Source: Paenibacillus sp. V4I3 (GTDB lineage: Bacteria; Bacillota; Bacilli; Paenibacillales; NBRC-103111). Taken from it: a DNA stretch of 64,000 nucleotides. The DNA lies in assembly GCF_030817215.1 (NCBI RefSeq), contig NZ_JAUSZA010000001.1, positions 6,484,501-6,548,500 on the forward strand, written 5' to 3'. Shown here in pieces: positions 27,120 through 36,184 of this stretch. The stretch's first letter is position 1, and every line of letters begins with the position of its first letter. Made by a program: the position numbers and the translations under genes. The notes beneath the pieces are model-generated. The model was not told the DNA's origin, did not search any database, and saw only the letters and a program-made list of their open reading frames with translations.

Positions 27120-29177
27120 TTACTTGAGTTTAAATGAAGCCACAGATTGTTGTAAGACCTTAGCCATATGGGCTAATTCGTTGGAATAGGAAGCAACTTC
27201 TTGGATTGCCGCTGTCTGTTCCTCTGTCGTTGCTGAGATGTGATTGGTTGAACTTGCTGAACTTCCGTATAGATTAGAGACTATCTCCATGTTTTCAACC
27301 ATTTTATGCGTATTCATTTGAATCATTTTTATTTCATTCGTCATTTCGTCGGATTGGCCAGAAACCCCTTCGACTAATTGAAGGATATTCGTGAAGGAAT
27401 CACCTGCCTTTTTCGTAAGCAGCTTCCCTTCTTGAACAGCAGAATCTCCATCTTCCATGGCTTTTACTGCTTTCGAGATATCCTCCTGAATCTCAGTTAC
27501 TAGTGTATCGATCTCCTGATTCGATTTTGTTGAATTTTCAGCAAGAAGACAAATTTCACGAGAAATCACCGAAAATGTTTTTCCATTTGATCCTGCTTCG
27601 GCGGCAATAATACCTGCATTTAAAGCAAGCATTTTCGTTTGCTTAGCAATAGTGGATAGTAAGGTCATAATATGATTGATTTTTCTGGACTTCTCTTCTA
27701 ACTGGCGGACTATTCCAACCGAATCGAGTGAGTTTCGAGAAATCAAATTGATCTGATTTATTGCTTCCGCAATATCCGCTTTTCCTTCAATGGCCGTTTG
27801 CAGCGCGTCCTTTGCTGATTGACTTGCAAGTTCTATTCGTTGCGTAATTTTTTTGATATTCACAAACATGTCTGTTGTTTCTTCAACAGCTTCATCGGTT
27901 AATGAAAGTTGTGTATGCGTACCACCCGCTACTTCTTGAATCGATTGTGCAATTTCTTCTGTTGCTTTCGCGGATTGTTCCGCATTATTGGTTAAAAGAA
28001 CTGAAGTTTCAGATACGCTTTTCGCACTTTCAGATACTTGTAATAAAATGGACTTCAAGTTACTCGCCATTGTATTTAGATTTGTGCCCATTTGGCCAAA
28101 TTCATCGATCGTTTTTATAGGTATAGTTTGGGTTAAATCCCCGCTTGACATCGATTGAGAAAGAATATTTACTTTCTTAATGTTGTTGGTAATGTATAAA
28201 CTGTAGAAATAAATCACCATGACAATAAAACATAACAATACAATAATAATGATAAGCGAGATGATAAAATAATCGTTTAGCTTCTGGTAAAGCTCCTTCT
28301 GCGATATGACGATTGCCAGTTTCCAAGATGTATCTGGAACCGTCTGATAATAAACCTTATTGGAACCTCTATCGTCACTAAAAATGGCATTTCCATTGTT
28401 ATTCGACAGTATTTCTTGGCCAATTTGCGCCAAGCTAAGATTAGAGTCATTCATGATTTGATGATTCGTGGAGTTCTCGTTATCTTTATTAGCAATAAAG
28501 TTCCCATTTCGATCCAACAAAAATGCCCATCCATTTTTACCAACATGAATGTCTGAAATCTTCTGCTGCAAGCTGGTTAAATTGATGTTGGCTGTAACTA
28601 CCCCTTGAAATTTATTATTGTTATAAAAGGGAACTGCCGTCGTTAAAATCATAGCATTGGAGGTTTTATCAAAAAATGGATCCGTCCATACCATAATTTC
28701 CTTTGTATTTTTTCCAAGCAGATACCAATCTTTTTCAGGATAATTATATTCTTTCGTATCATAATCATTGGAAAATAAAATACGACCGTTATCCCGGTAG
28801 GCATAGGAACTGTAATATTGCAAATAATTTTTATACTGATAGGGCTCATACCAAATCCCAACTCCAAAGGTATCCGGGTTTGTGGACAACAAACCTTGAA
28901 TAATTTGAAAATATTTGCCTTTATCAATCTTGTCACCTACAGGTTCAATTGTTCGTGCTAAGCTTTCAGGTATTTTACTGTGCGCTGTTAATATGGTTTG
29001 CATATTGTTGATCGTTGCGTTTAATTGATATGCCATTTTATCTTGGATTTCCGCATTGATCATTTGTTTTGAATAGCTATAACTTAACGCAGACAACACA
29101 AACATAGATAAAATTAACAAAGGTAGAATCGTGACTAGTGTGCGGGTACGTATGCTTTTGAAGCGAAATTTCACCAT
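27120..29177 (-). CDS. Methyl-accepting chemotaxis protein with Cache sensor
   Basis: This is a 685-residue chemoreceptor. A first membrane helix (about 12-34) is followed by an extracellular double-Cache-like sensor (about 35-300, with FGVGIWYEPYQYKNYLQYYS and KNGWAFLLDRNGNF), a second helix near 303-328, a HAMP domain and a cytoplasmic coiled-coil signalling domain. The tip region includes IAKQTKMLALNAGIIAAEAG, close to the usual NLLALNAAIEAARAG. The start lies only 17 nt after the sugar ABC permease, so it is cotranscribed with the transporter. That suggests chemotaxis towards the same sugar, probably one derived from fructan. The ligand is inferred. Confidence 0.93.
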   Translation of the reverse strand: MVKFRFKSIRTRTLVTILPLLILSMFVLSALSYSYSKQMINAEIQDKMAYQLNATINNMQTILTAHSKIPESLARTIEPVGDKIDKGKYFQIIQGLLSTNPDTFGVGIWYEPYQYKNYLQYYSSYAYRDNGRILFSNDYDTKEYNYPEKDWYLLGKNTKEIMVWTDPFFDKTSNAMILTTAVPFYNNNKFQGVVTANINLTSLQQKISDIHVGKNGWAFLLDRNGNFIANKDNENSTNHQIMNDSNLSLAQIGQEILSNNNGNAIFSDDRGSNKVYYQTVPDTSWKLAIVISQKELYQKLNDYFIISLIIIIVLLCFIVMVIYFYSLYITNNIKKVNILSQSMSSGDLTQTIPIKTIDEFGQMGTNLNTMASNLKSILLQVSESAKSVSETSVLLTNNAEQSAKATEEIAQSIQEVAGGTHTQLSLTDEAVEETTDMFVNIKKITQRIELASQSAKDALQTAIEGKADIAEAINQINLISRNSLDSVGIVRQLEEKSRKINHIMTLLSTIAKQTKMLALNAGIIAAEAGSNGKTFSVISREICLLAENSTKSNQEIDTLVTEIQEDISKAVKAMEDGDSAVQEGKLLTKKAGDSFTNILQLVEGVSGQSDEMTNEIKMIQMNTHKMVENMEIVSNLYGSSASSTNHISATTEEQTAAIQEVASYSNELAHMAKVLQQSVASFKLK

Positions 29178-29194
29178 ATTGACAGCCTCTCCTC

Positions 29195-30172
29195 TTACTT
29201 ATCGCTGCGGAGACGATCCAAAAGCACCGCAAGTACGATAACAACACCTGTGATAACGGTTTGCCAAAAGAAGCTAACATTTAAAAGTGTCAATCCATTC
29301 CTAATTACACCCAAGATTAACACACCAATAATGGTCATCTGAATTCGGCCAATTCCCCCAGCTAGACTCGTACCGCCGAGAACAACGGCAGCAATGGCAT
29401 CAAGCTCGGCCATGCTTCCAGCATTCGGCTGACCGGAAATTAAACGCCCTGCAAGAACTACGCCAGCTAATCCCGCACATAAACCACTAATGGCATACAC
29501 ATTAATTAATGTCTTTTCAACCTTAATACCTGTTAATCTCGCTGCCTCTTCATTTCCCCCAATTGCATAAATATGTCTGCCAAACATCGTGTATTTAAGT
29601 ACGATAAACATCACGATATATACACTCAGCATAATGTATATGGGGGTTGGAACCGATAGGATCTTCCCTGATCCAATAAACTTAAAGGGTTCCGAGGCCA
29701 GTATGGTAGGTAATCCCCCGCTAATTACAAAAGCAGCGCCTCTTATATAAGTCATACTGCCTAATGTAACAATAAAGGATGGAAGTTTGGTTCTTGCAGT
29801 CAGAAAGCCATTGATCCAGCCTGCTGCATATCCCACCGCAATCCCAGCGAACATGGCAATAAAAGGGTTAATTCCTTGTTTTGAAAGCAATACGGAAATA
29901 ACGCCCGAAAGTGCGATCGTAGATCCCACAGATAAATCAATCCCGCCAGTCAGAATAACTAATGTCATACCCGCTGCAAGAATTCCGTTGACGGACGATT
30001 GTTTTAATATATTGAGAATGTTCCCCGTATCTGTGAAATTAGGTGCAAAAATAGCGAGTATGATACAAATAGCAACTAACACAATTAACATGCCTAGTTG
30101 ATTCCATATTTTTCTCATGGATAATCCAACATTATGTTTTTTATTAACGATTACTTCCATTCCAGCGCTCAT
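29195..30172 (-). CDS. Ribose-type (CUT2) sugar ABC permease
   Basis: This 325-residue RbsC-like permease has about eight to ten membrane segments and the CUT2 signatures LTGGIDLSVGSTIALSG and AVVLGGTSLAGGIGRI. Its ATG overlaps the end of the ATPase gene by 4 nt. With the ATPase and the binding protein upstream it forms a complete importer. CUT2 systems carry monosaccharides such as ribose, xylose, galactose or fructose; the neighbourhood of levan enzymes favours fructose (inference). Confidence 0.94.
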   Translation of the reverse strand: MSAGMEVIVNKKHNVGLSMRKIWNQLGMLIVLVAICIILAIFAPNFTDTGNILNILKQSSVNGILAAGMTLVILTGGIDLSVGSTIALSGVISVLLSKQGINPFIAMFAGIAVGYAAGWINGFLTARTKLPSFIVTLGSMTYIRGAAFVISGGLPTILASEPFKFIGSGKILSVPTPIYIMLSVYIVMFIVLKYTMFGRHIYAIGGNEEAARLTGIKVEKTLINVYAISGLCAGLAGVVLAGRLISGQPNAGSMAELDAIAAVVLGGTSLAGGIGRIQMTIIGVLILGVIRNGLTLLNVSFFWQTVITGVVIVLAVLLDRLRSDK

Positions 30173-31734
30173 TTGATCTCCCCCGTTGCATAATACATGA
30201 TCTTTTCTTGTGTCGCGTCTTCGCGCCCAAGGTTTGCCCGTAATTTACCCTCATGCATAACAAGTATGCGATCACTCAGCGCCAAAATTTCTGGCAGCTC
30301 AGAAGAAATGACTAACACAGCAAGACCGTTTTTGGCTAATTTACAAATAACTTTATGAATTTCGGTTTTGGCGCCTATGTCGACACCTCTTGTCGGTTCA
30401 TCTAACAAAAGCACTTTAGGCTGGATGGATAACCAACGCGCAAGCAGCGCTTTTTGCTGATTTCCTCCGCTTAAGCTGACCACCTTTTGCTCTTTGTTTG
30501 CCGTTTTAATACCTAATTCTCTTATATACCTGTCAGCTTCATTGCTTATTTGCGACCAATTTAAGAGGGCTGCTTTTCGATATTTATACATTTCAGCCAT
30601 CATAATGTTTTCTTTGACAGACATATTTAGGAATAATCCTTGCTCCTTACGACTTTCTGGAACATGAGCAATACCATAGCGTATAGCATCCTCAGGAGAA
30701 GAGATTTTCACCGATTGACCGTTTATTAGAATTTCACCTGCTGATATTTCCGATAAACCAAAGATCGCTCTGACTAATTCTGTTCTTCCTGCCCCTACCA
30801 ATCCTGAAATCCCAACAATTTCTCCTGAATGCACCTCGAGCGAAATATTCTTTACGTTTTTGTTATCAGATAAACCTTTAACCTCTAAAACCGGCGTTTT
30901 ACCTTTAATCCAGCTCGTATGTGAAGGCGGTTTTTGAAATAAATCGTTTAATTCACGACCAACCATGGTCTTAACAAGATGCTCCGGATTGGTTTCGGCG
31001 ATAGGAATCGATGTAATCCACTCTCCATCACGCAAAATGGTACAGCGATCGGAAATTTTAAAAATTTCATCCATACGATGTGAAATGTAAACAATCGCAA
31101 CACCTTTTTGCTTTAATTCGTTAATAATAATAAACAGCTTATCAATTTCTTTGTGGGTTAATGAAGCTGTTGGTTCATCCATCACTAGAACTTCCGCTTC
31201 TATCGATAAAGCTCTCGCGATTTCCACCATTTGTTGTTGGGCGACACTTAAGGTTGAGACATATGATCTAGGATCTAAATCAGATCCGATTGATTTTAAT
31301 AGGAAATGGGCTCGTTCGTGAACTTTCTTCCAGTCCACCATACCTAACTTATTCTTCGGGAATTTGGTTCCCATCAATACGTTCTCACCGATGGTTATAT
31401 TCGGAGAAAGATTAAGCTCTTGATGAATGACACTAATGCCTTTCTCACGCGCTTCCATCGCATTATGCCATGTGATCGATTTGCCTCGATACATAATCTC
31501 GCCTTTATCTGGACGGTATATCCCTGCCATAACCTTCATAAGCGTCGACTTACCAGCACCGTTCTCTCCCATTAAAGCATGTACTTCACCTTTATGCAGA
31601 TCGATATTTATGTTTTTTAATACGGTGACCCCTGAGAAAGACTTGGAGATCGCTCGCATGCTTAACGCTATTGAGGATTCAGAGGAAATGTTCTTTTCAA
31701 CTTCCGCTTGCACAGCTTCCATGTTCTCACTCAC
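30169..31734 (-). CDS. Ribose-type (CUT2) sugar ABC ATPase, duplicated domain
   Basis: This 521-residue protein contains two ABC domains as in RbsA. The first has Walker A GENGAGKSTLMK, signature LSVAQQQMVEIARAL and Walker B VLVMDEPTA. The second has the degenerate Walker A VGAGRTEL but a good signature SLSGGNQQKALLARWL. It energises the partner permease. It starts 95 nt after the binding-protein stop, a gap that holds a hairpin which may lower its expression relative to the binding protein. Confidence 0.95.
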   Translation of the reverse strand: MSENMEAVQAEVEKNISSESSIALSMRAISKSFSGVTVLKNINIDLHKGEVHALMGENGAGKSTLMKVMAGIYRPDKGEIMYRGKSITWHNAMEAREKGISVIHQELNLSPNITIGENVLMGTKFPKNKLGMVDWKKVHERAHFLLKSIGSDLDPRSYVSTLSVAQQQMVEIARALSIEAEVLVMDEPTASLTHKEIDKLFIIINELKQKGVAIVYISHRMDEIFKISDRCTILRDGEWITSIPIAETNPEHLVKTMVGRELNDLFQKPPSHTSWIKGKTPVLEVKGLSDNKNVKNISLEVHSGEIVGISGLVGAGRTELVRAIFGLSEISAGEILINGQSVKISSPEDAIRYGIAHVPESRKEQGLFLNMSVKENIMMAEMYKYRKAALLNWSQISNEADRYIRELGIKTANKEQKVVSLSGGNQQKALLARWLSIQPKVLLLDEPTRGVDIGAKTEIHKVICKLAKNGLAVLVISSELPEILALSDRILVMHEGKLRANLGREDATQEKIMYYATGEIK

Positions 31735-31779
31735 TCCACCAAATTATTTGTTTATATCTATGACTGAAGACTGAAGAAC

Positions 31780-31815
31780 TACGATGCGGTTCCCGTTAAC
31801 AGGTCCCACATCGTA
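31780..31815 (-). terminator. Hairpin after the binding-protein gene
   Basis: TACGATG pairs with CATCGTA, with adjacent G/C positions also pairing. It sits between the binding protein and the ATPase. Such hairpins commonly stabilise the binding-protein mRNA or attenuate the downstream genes. Confidence 0.5.
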
Positions 31816-31829
31816 ATAAGGATTCAATA

Positions 31830-32828
31830 TTACCAGCCTTTATAGTCTTTTACGTTTTCTGTCGTAACGAAGTCAGTTGGAAGTTTAATTAATGGTTCCA
31901 CTTTTTCACCAGCAAGAACTTTAAATGCCGTTTCAACCGCGATTGTAATCATATTAAAAGGATTTTGTGCTGAGCTTCCAACATAGCTTTTGTTTTCTTT
32001 AAGTGTCGTCACTGCATCCGGAGATCCATCCACACCAACAATAAACATTTCCTTGTCACGACCGGCTTGCTCTGCAGCAATTTTGGCGCCGATACCTGTT
32101 GGATCATTAATAGCAAATACGGCGTCGATTTGCCCTTTACCGTTTGCTTGTAAGATGGTTTCCATCTTAGCAAGCGATGTTTCACGATTACCGTTACCAT
32201 TTTGATTAGCAACGATTTTGATCCCCGGAGCTCCTTTGATCGCTTCCTTAAATCCAGCAATACGATCTGTTACAGCCGATACTGGCGGACCATCCAATAC
32301 GGCAATATTTCCTTTTCCATTCAACCGTTTAACCAAATATTCACCTGCTATTTTTCCTGCTTGAACGTTATCCGAAGTTACACTCGCATTTACGCCACCT
32401 TCAGAAATTGTATCGACAGAAATGATGGGGATACCTGCTGCTTTAGCTTGACCCACTGCTGCTGCAATACCTTTGGTATCTACGGAACTTAGAATAATCA
32501 TACTTACTTTTTTAGTAATAAAATCTTCGATTTGAGCGGTTTGTGTAGCCAAATTATCTTCTGCACTAACGGCGATAACTTCACCACCGTGTTTCTTAGC
32601 AGCTTCAGCTGCCCCTTTGGACATCGCTACGAAGAAAGGATTGCTTAAGTTTTGTACGGTCAAACCAATAACTACTTTTTTCTTTGGTGCCGGATCTGCT
32701 GCTTTAGCTGCGCTGGCTGTTTCTGCTGGCGCCCCAGTTGCTGCTGCGGGTTTTGTTTCCACTGCTTTACCACAAGCAGTAAGTGCAAATACAACAAAGA
32801 GTAACAACATAATCTTCATGTTTTTCAT
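31830..32828 (-). CDS. Ribose-type sugar-binding lipoprotein (paralog 1)
   Basis: This 332-residue protein has a lipoprotein signal (lipobox ALTAC at about residues 15-19), an Ala/Lys/Pro linker, and a periplasmic-binding-protein-like core with VQNLSNPFFVAMSKGA, SVDTKGIAAAV, LDGPPVSAVTDRIAGF, VFAINDPTGIGA and VGVDGSPDAV. It is the first gene of the SBP-ATPase-permease-chemoreceptor operon. A clearly related paralog lies at 37828-38829 beside a two-component system. In CUT2 systems such proteins can also present the ligand to chemoreceptors. Confidence 0.94.
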   Translation of the reverse strand: MKNMKIMLLLFVVFALTACGKAVETKPAAATGAPAETASAAKAADPAPKKKVVIGLTVQNLSNPFFVAMSKGAAEAAKKHGGEVIAVSAEDNLATQTAQIEDFITKKVSMIILSSVDTKGIAAAVGQAKAAGIPIISVDTISEGGVNASVTSDNVQAGKIAGEYLVKRLNGKGNIAVLDGPPVSAVTDRIAGFKEAIKGAPGIKIVANQNGNGNRETSLAKMETILQANGKGQIDAVFAINDPTGIGAKIAAEQAGRDKEMFIVGVDGSPDAVTTLKENKSYVGSSAQNPFNMITIAVETAFKVLAGEKVEPLIKLPTDFVTTENVKDYKGW

Positions 32829-33120
32829 TTTTAATTTCCTCCGAATTTTTATAATTTTTTAACAATAAGTTTGGCGCTAAATCCCCCAAGTGAAGATAGG
32901 CATAAAGACTTTATTCACTTACCTTAACGAACCCTCACCTCCCTTAAAAGAGTGGATGCTTGTTTTTCCGTGTCTTCATCATACCTTCGATCAAAACTAA
33001 AAATAATAGAAAATCTTCTTGCAACTGTTGAAATTTTTCTAATAGGCTGTTTCAGTTGGGTTGAATGACTTTCCCCGGAAGCTGATCCGACTGCTGAAAT
33101 TTTTTCGGGGAATTGCGTTA
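32829..33120. other. Leader of the sugar ABC / chemoreceptor operon
   Basis: This 292-base AT-rich region must hold the operon promoter, but I cannot pin down boxes. Near 33070-33110 TTTCCCC and GGGGAA could form a loose hairpin ending the nuclease/winged-helix transcript. Confidence 0.35.
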
Positions 33121-33801
33121 TTAAAGCCTATTGCTGCGGTACCGCCTTATTGGACCACCAGTTTTGACATCAGGCATCACTTTGCCTTTTTCAACTAGAG
33201 ACTTAAGATATTTTAGTGCAGTATTTCTGTGGATTCCAACTGCTTGAGCTATCGTAATCGGGGAATAGGCCTCTGTCTTATTTTCGATAAATTTGAAAAT
33301 AGCAAGTTCCGTTGGACACAAAGGCGGTTCAATTATATTTGATTCAATCCCCCACTTCGCTAACGCATGCATCATCTGTTGTTGGCAGCGGCGAGGCTGC
33401 TCCAGTATGCTATGCAGTGAAAAGCGAAGCACCTTCCAATCGTCAATTACAAGGTCATTCTGGCGGAACCGGTCATCTGAAAATTTATACGAATCCGCGT
33501 TATAACCATGTGTTCCCTTATCGTCTACTTCGATGCAAATTTTGATGACGGGCGATGGTTTGGCCAAATCCAGGTATCTGAAGCCGTCTTTAAAATCGAT
33601 CACTTCGTACTCAGCAAGCCAATCGTCAAAACTCCCGACAGCGGGCCAAAACACATGGATAATGAATTTCTTTAGTGAAAAACTCAGGCCCTTTTGCAGC
33701 CGCTTACGCCGTTCACCTGTGCACGACTTGATTTGAAATGCCATCCACTTTTCGTATGCAGCACGAAGCTGCAGATTCATTTCACCGTTTATTTTTTCCA
33801 T
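33121..33801 (-). CDS. Nuclease-like plus winged-helix protein
   Basis: This 226-residue protein has an uncertain two-part structure. The middle (about 70-155) resembles a restriction-endonuclease-like/DUF559 fold (VIDFKDGFRYLDLAKPSPVI, then KICIEVDDKGTHGYN, then DRFRQNDLVIDDWKVLRFS), including the E-x-D/K-type acidic residues. The C-terminal 60 residues read as a winged helix (SPITIAQAVGIHRNTALKYL). The start at 33801 has GGTGGAG; the frame extends 26 codons further. It is separated from the upstream kinase gene by a perfect 18-bp inverted repeat and an eight-copy tandem array. Function is unknown. Confidence 0.7.
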   Translation of the reverse strand: MEKINGEMNLQLRAAYEKWMAFQIKSCTGERRKRLQKGLSFSLKKFIIHVFWPAVGSFDDWLAEYEVIDFKDGFRYLDLAKPSPVIKICIEVDDKGTHGYNADSYKFSDDRFRQNDLVIDDWKVLRFSLHSILEQPRRCQQQMMHALAKWGIESNIIEPPLCPTELAIFKFIENKTEAYSPITIAQAVGIHRNTALKYLKSLVEKGKVMPDVKTGGPIRRYRSNRL

Positions 33802-33830
33802 CTTCTTCTCCACCTTGAGGAAATAAAATA

Positions 33831-33868
33831 GCCGCTTGCTCCGGAAATGAATTTCCGGAGCAAGCGGC
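33831..33868. repeat. Perfect 18-bp inverted repeat
   Basis: GCCGCTTGCTCCGGAAAT and its exact reverse complement flank a 2-nt centre. On the minus strand TATTTTATTT follows, so it could terminate transcripts arriving from the kinase/array side, 30 nt before the nuclease-like gene. Confidence 0.85.
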
Positions 33869-33953
33869 GTGTACTTCACGACCTGATAATGGATAATTTA
33901 CTTCAAGTTAAGCAAAATTACAATAGGATTTTTGAAAGAAGCACTACCTTGAG

Positions 33954-34386
33954 CACTAGCGTGCTGCGGCTGACGGATCTGCCGACCTTGCGCACAATTT
34001 TTGTGCGCTAGCGCCCGGTGGCGACGGATCTGCCGACCTTGCGCACAATTTTTGTGCGCTAGCGTCCGGTGGCGACGGATCTGCCGACCTTGCGCACAAT
34101 TTTTGTGCGCTAGCGCCCGGTGGCGACGGATCTGCCGACCTTGCGCACAATTTTTGTGCGCTAGCGTCCGGTGGCGACAGATCTGCCGACCTTGCGCACA
34201 ATTTTTGTGCGCTAGCGTGCTGCGGCTGACGGATCGCCGACCTTGCGCACAATTTTTGTGCGCTAGCGCCCGGTGGCGATGGACCTGCCGACCTTGCGTA
34301 CAATTTTTGTGCGCTAGCGTCCGGTGACGACGGATCTGCCGACCTCGCGCACAATTTTTGTGCGCTAACGTCCGGTGGCGACGGAT
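33954..34386. repeat. Tandem array of 51-bp repeats, eight hairpin copies
   Basis: Eight copies of a 51-bp unit run in tandem. Each contains the palindrome GCGCACAATTTTTGTGCGC, followed by TAGCG, CCGGTGGCGACGGATCTG and CCGACCTT. The palindromes begin at 33990, 34041, 34092, 34143, 34194, 34245, 34296 and 34347, exactly 51 nt apart; copy seven has a point change in one arm. Because 51 is 17 codons, both strands stay open, but no start with a ribosome site exists. The array fills the gap between the sensor kinase stop (34394) and the nuclease-like gene. Confidence 0.93.
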
Positions 34387-34393
34387 TTTACTT

Positions 34394-36172
34394 CTATTCT
34401 ATGACTGGCAGCCAAATATTAACGGTAGTTCCTTTCCCCAATTCACTCTCGAAATGCAGCCCATAGGGATCGCCAAAATGGAGTTTGATTCTTTGATCCA
34501 CATTTTGCACGCCGATACCACTCCCTCGCACAGACGTACGATCTTTTTGGTACATGTTATGGATCTCCTCCGGAGACATTCCAATGCCATTATCGATGAC
34601 CTGAAGAAGAATACGGTCCCCCTTACACATCCCCGTTATTTGAATATGACCTATCCCCGCATTATTTCTTATTCCATGATAAATGGCATTTTCTACTAAA
34701 GGCTGTAAAATAATCTTGATCACCTTATAGGAAAGGATACTCTTATCCACATTGATTTCAAAATCCAATTTAGATTTGTACCGCATTTTCTGGATCGTCA
34801 AATAGTTTTTGATATGCTCGATTTCGTTGAAAATGGAAAGGAATTCTTGTCCTTTACTAATGCTTAAACGGAATAACTTAGCTAAGGAAGCCGTCATAAG
34901 GATTACTTCCTTCGACTTTCCAGTCTCTGCCATCCATATGATTGAATCCAACGTATTATAAAGGAAATGAGGATTTATCTGAGCTTGCAGCACTTGTAAC
35001 TCGCTCTTTCTTTTTAACTCCTGTTCCTTCACATTTTGCAGCATCAGTTCTTTGATCTCTGTCGTCATTCGATTAAATCGATTACTTAAATGTCCGATTT
35101 CATTGGAGCTTTGAATATCAACCTGAATGTCGAAATTCCCCTTCTCTACCTCTTTCATCGAACTTTCAAGATGTTTAATGGGCCTTGAAATACGCAAGGA
35201 TAGAACAAAAGATAGCAACACAGCGATGATAAGAAACCCTATACCTCCAAAAAAAGTATACGTTTGCAACTCATCTTTATTGGAGACTAATTCTTCCACA
35301 TAAGTAACCCCGACAATTTTCCATCCGGTACTTTGCGATGTTTTAATCGTGTACATCCGGCTATTTTTACCTTCTGAAGTCACAAAGCTGCTGCCAGGAG
35401 TACGCATAACTTCAGAGATCAATTCAATTTTCTGATTGTTATTAATTATTTGCTGCTCCGGGTGATAAACAATGTTTCCCTGTGCATCCACTATGAAAAC
35501 ATATCCCCTATTTCCAAGCTTAATCTTGTTGCAAATATCGTTGATGACACTATAATTTAAGTCTACAAGCAGTACGCCGAGCTTTTCATCTCCGACATCA
35601 CTGCTTAGTTCACGACTTAAGGATATCACTGAATTATAGTCGTTAAGAATCATATTTTGTACATGTGAAGAAGAGATAACGACTCTCCCCTTCGCTTCAA
35701 TTGCCTTCTTATACCAGCTTTGTTCCGTTGGATCCACTTGTGGATTTAGTTTAATCTTTTCATTGTAAGGGATAATCTCCCCATTTGTACCAAATATAAG
35801 AATCGACGAAATATCTTTTCTTGTATTCAACACGGTATTCAGTTGGAAGGATATTTTCTGTTTCAAGTCTTCCTTACCGATCGCACCAAGATATACCTGC
35901 TTCAAGAGGTACTCTTTGATATCATAATTGGAAAGAACCATTCGTGAAATATTGTCCATATAATTGATGTAGCTATCTATATTTGAGCTTACTTGTCCCA
36001 TGAGCTGATAGGTATAATCGCGTGAATTTTTTTTCACAGCATCTGTGGAAAGATGATAAGACATCCATGCAATCACCGTAATCGTGACCACAATTAAGCA
36101 TGAAAAAGCGACAGCAATGGTTGACTGGATACTTTTGAAACGAAAAAAGTGTATGATTCGATTTCTTACCAT
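34394..36172 (-). CDS. Sensor histidine kinase, YesM type
   Basis: This 592-residue membrane kinase has membrane helices near residues 17-38 and 298-320 around an extracellular Cache-like sensor. A HAMP domain, a His_kinase domain with the phospho-acceptor in NPHFLYNTLDSIIW, and an ATPase domain (LQPLVENAIYHGI, DNGIGMSPEE, GSGIGVQNVDQRI) follow. It starts 12 nt after its cognate regulator gene. With the adjacent ribose-type binding protein it likely senses an extracellular sugar and signals through the AraC-type regulator. The ligand is inferred from context. Confidence 0.94.
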   Translation of the reverse strand: MVRNRIIHFFRFKSIQSTIAVAFSCLIVVTITVIAWMSYHLSTDAVKKNSRDYTYQLMGQVSSNIDSYINYMDNISRMVLSNYDIKEYLLKQVYLGAIGKEDLKQKISFQLNTVLNTRKDISSILIFGTNGEIIPYNEKIKLNPQVDPTEQSWYKKAIEAKGRVVISSSHVQNMILNDYNSVISLSRELSSDVGDEKLGVLLVDLNYSVINDICNKIKLGNRGYVFIVDAQGNIVYHPEQQIINNNQKIELISEVMRTPGSSFVTSEGKNSRMYTIKTSQSTGWKIVGVTYVEELVSNKDELQTYTFFGGIGFLIIAVLLSFVLSLRISRPIKHLESSMKEVEKGNFDIQVDIQSSNEIGHLSNRFNRMTTEIKELMLQNVKEQELKRKSELQVLQAQINPHFLYNTLDSIIWMAETGKSKEVILMTASLAKLFRLSISKGQEFLSIFNEIEHIKNYLTIQKMRYKSKLDFEINVDKSILSYKVIKIILQPLVENAIYHGIRNNAGIGHIQITGMCKGDRILLQVIDNGIGMSPEEIHNMYQKDRTSVRGSGIGVQNVDQRIKLHFGDPYGLHFESELGKGTTVNIWLPVIE

Positions 36173-36184
36173 GTTTACGCCCCT

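Noticed and set aside
33956-34354. Long open frames on both strands through the tandem array, which would encode 17-residue-repeat proteins
   Set aside because: Openness follows from the 51-bp period; neither strand has a ribosome site and the composition is unlike neighbouring genes.
33954-34386. Possible CRISPR array
   Set aside because: The whole 51-bp unit is repeated, with no unique spacers between repeats, and no cas genes are nearby.
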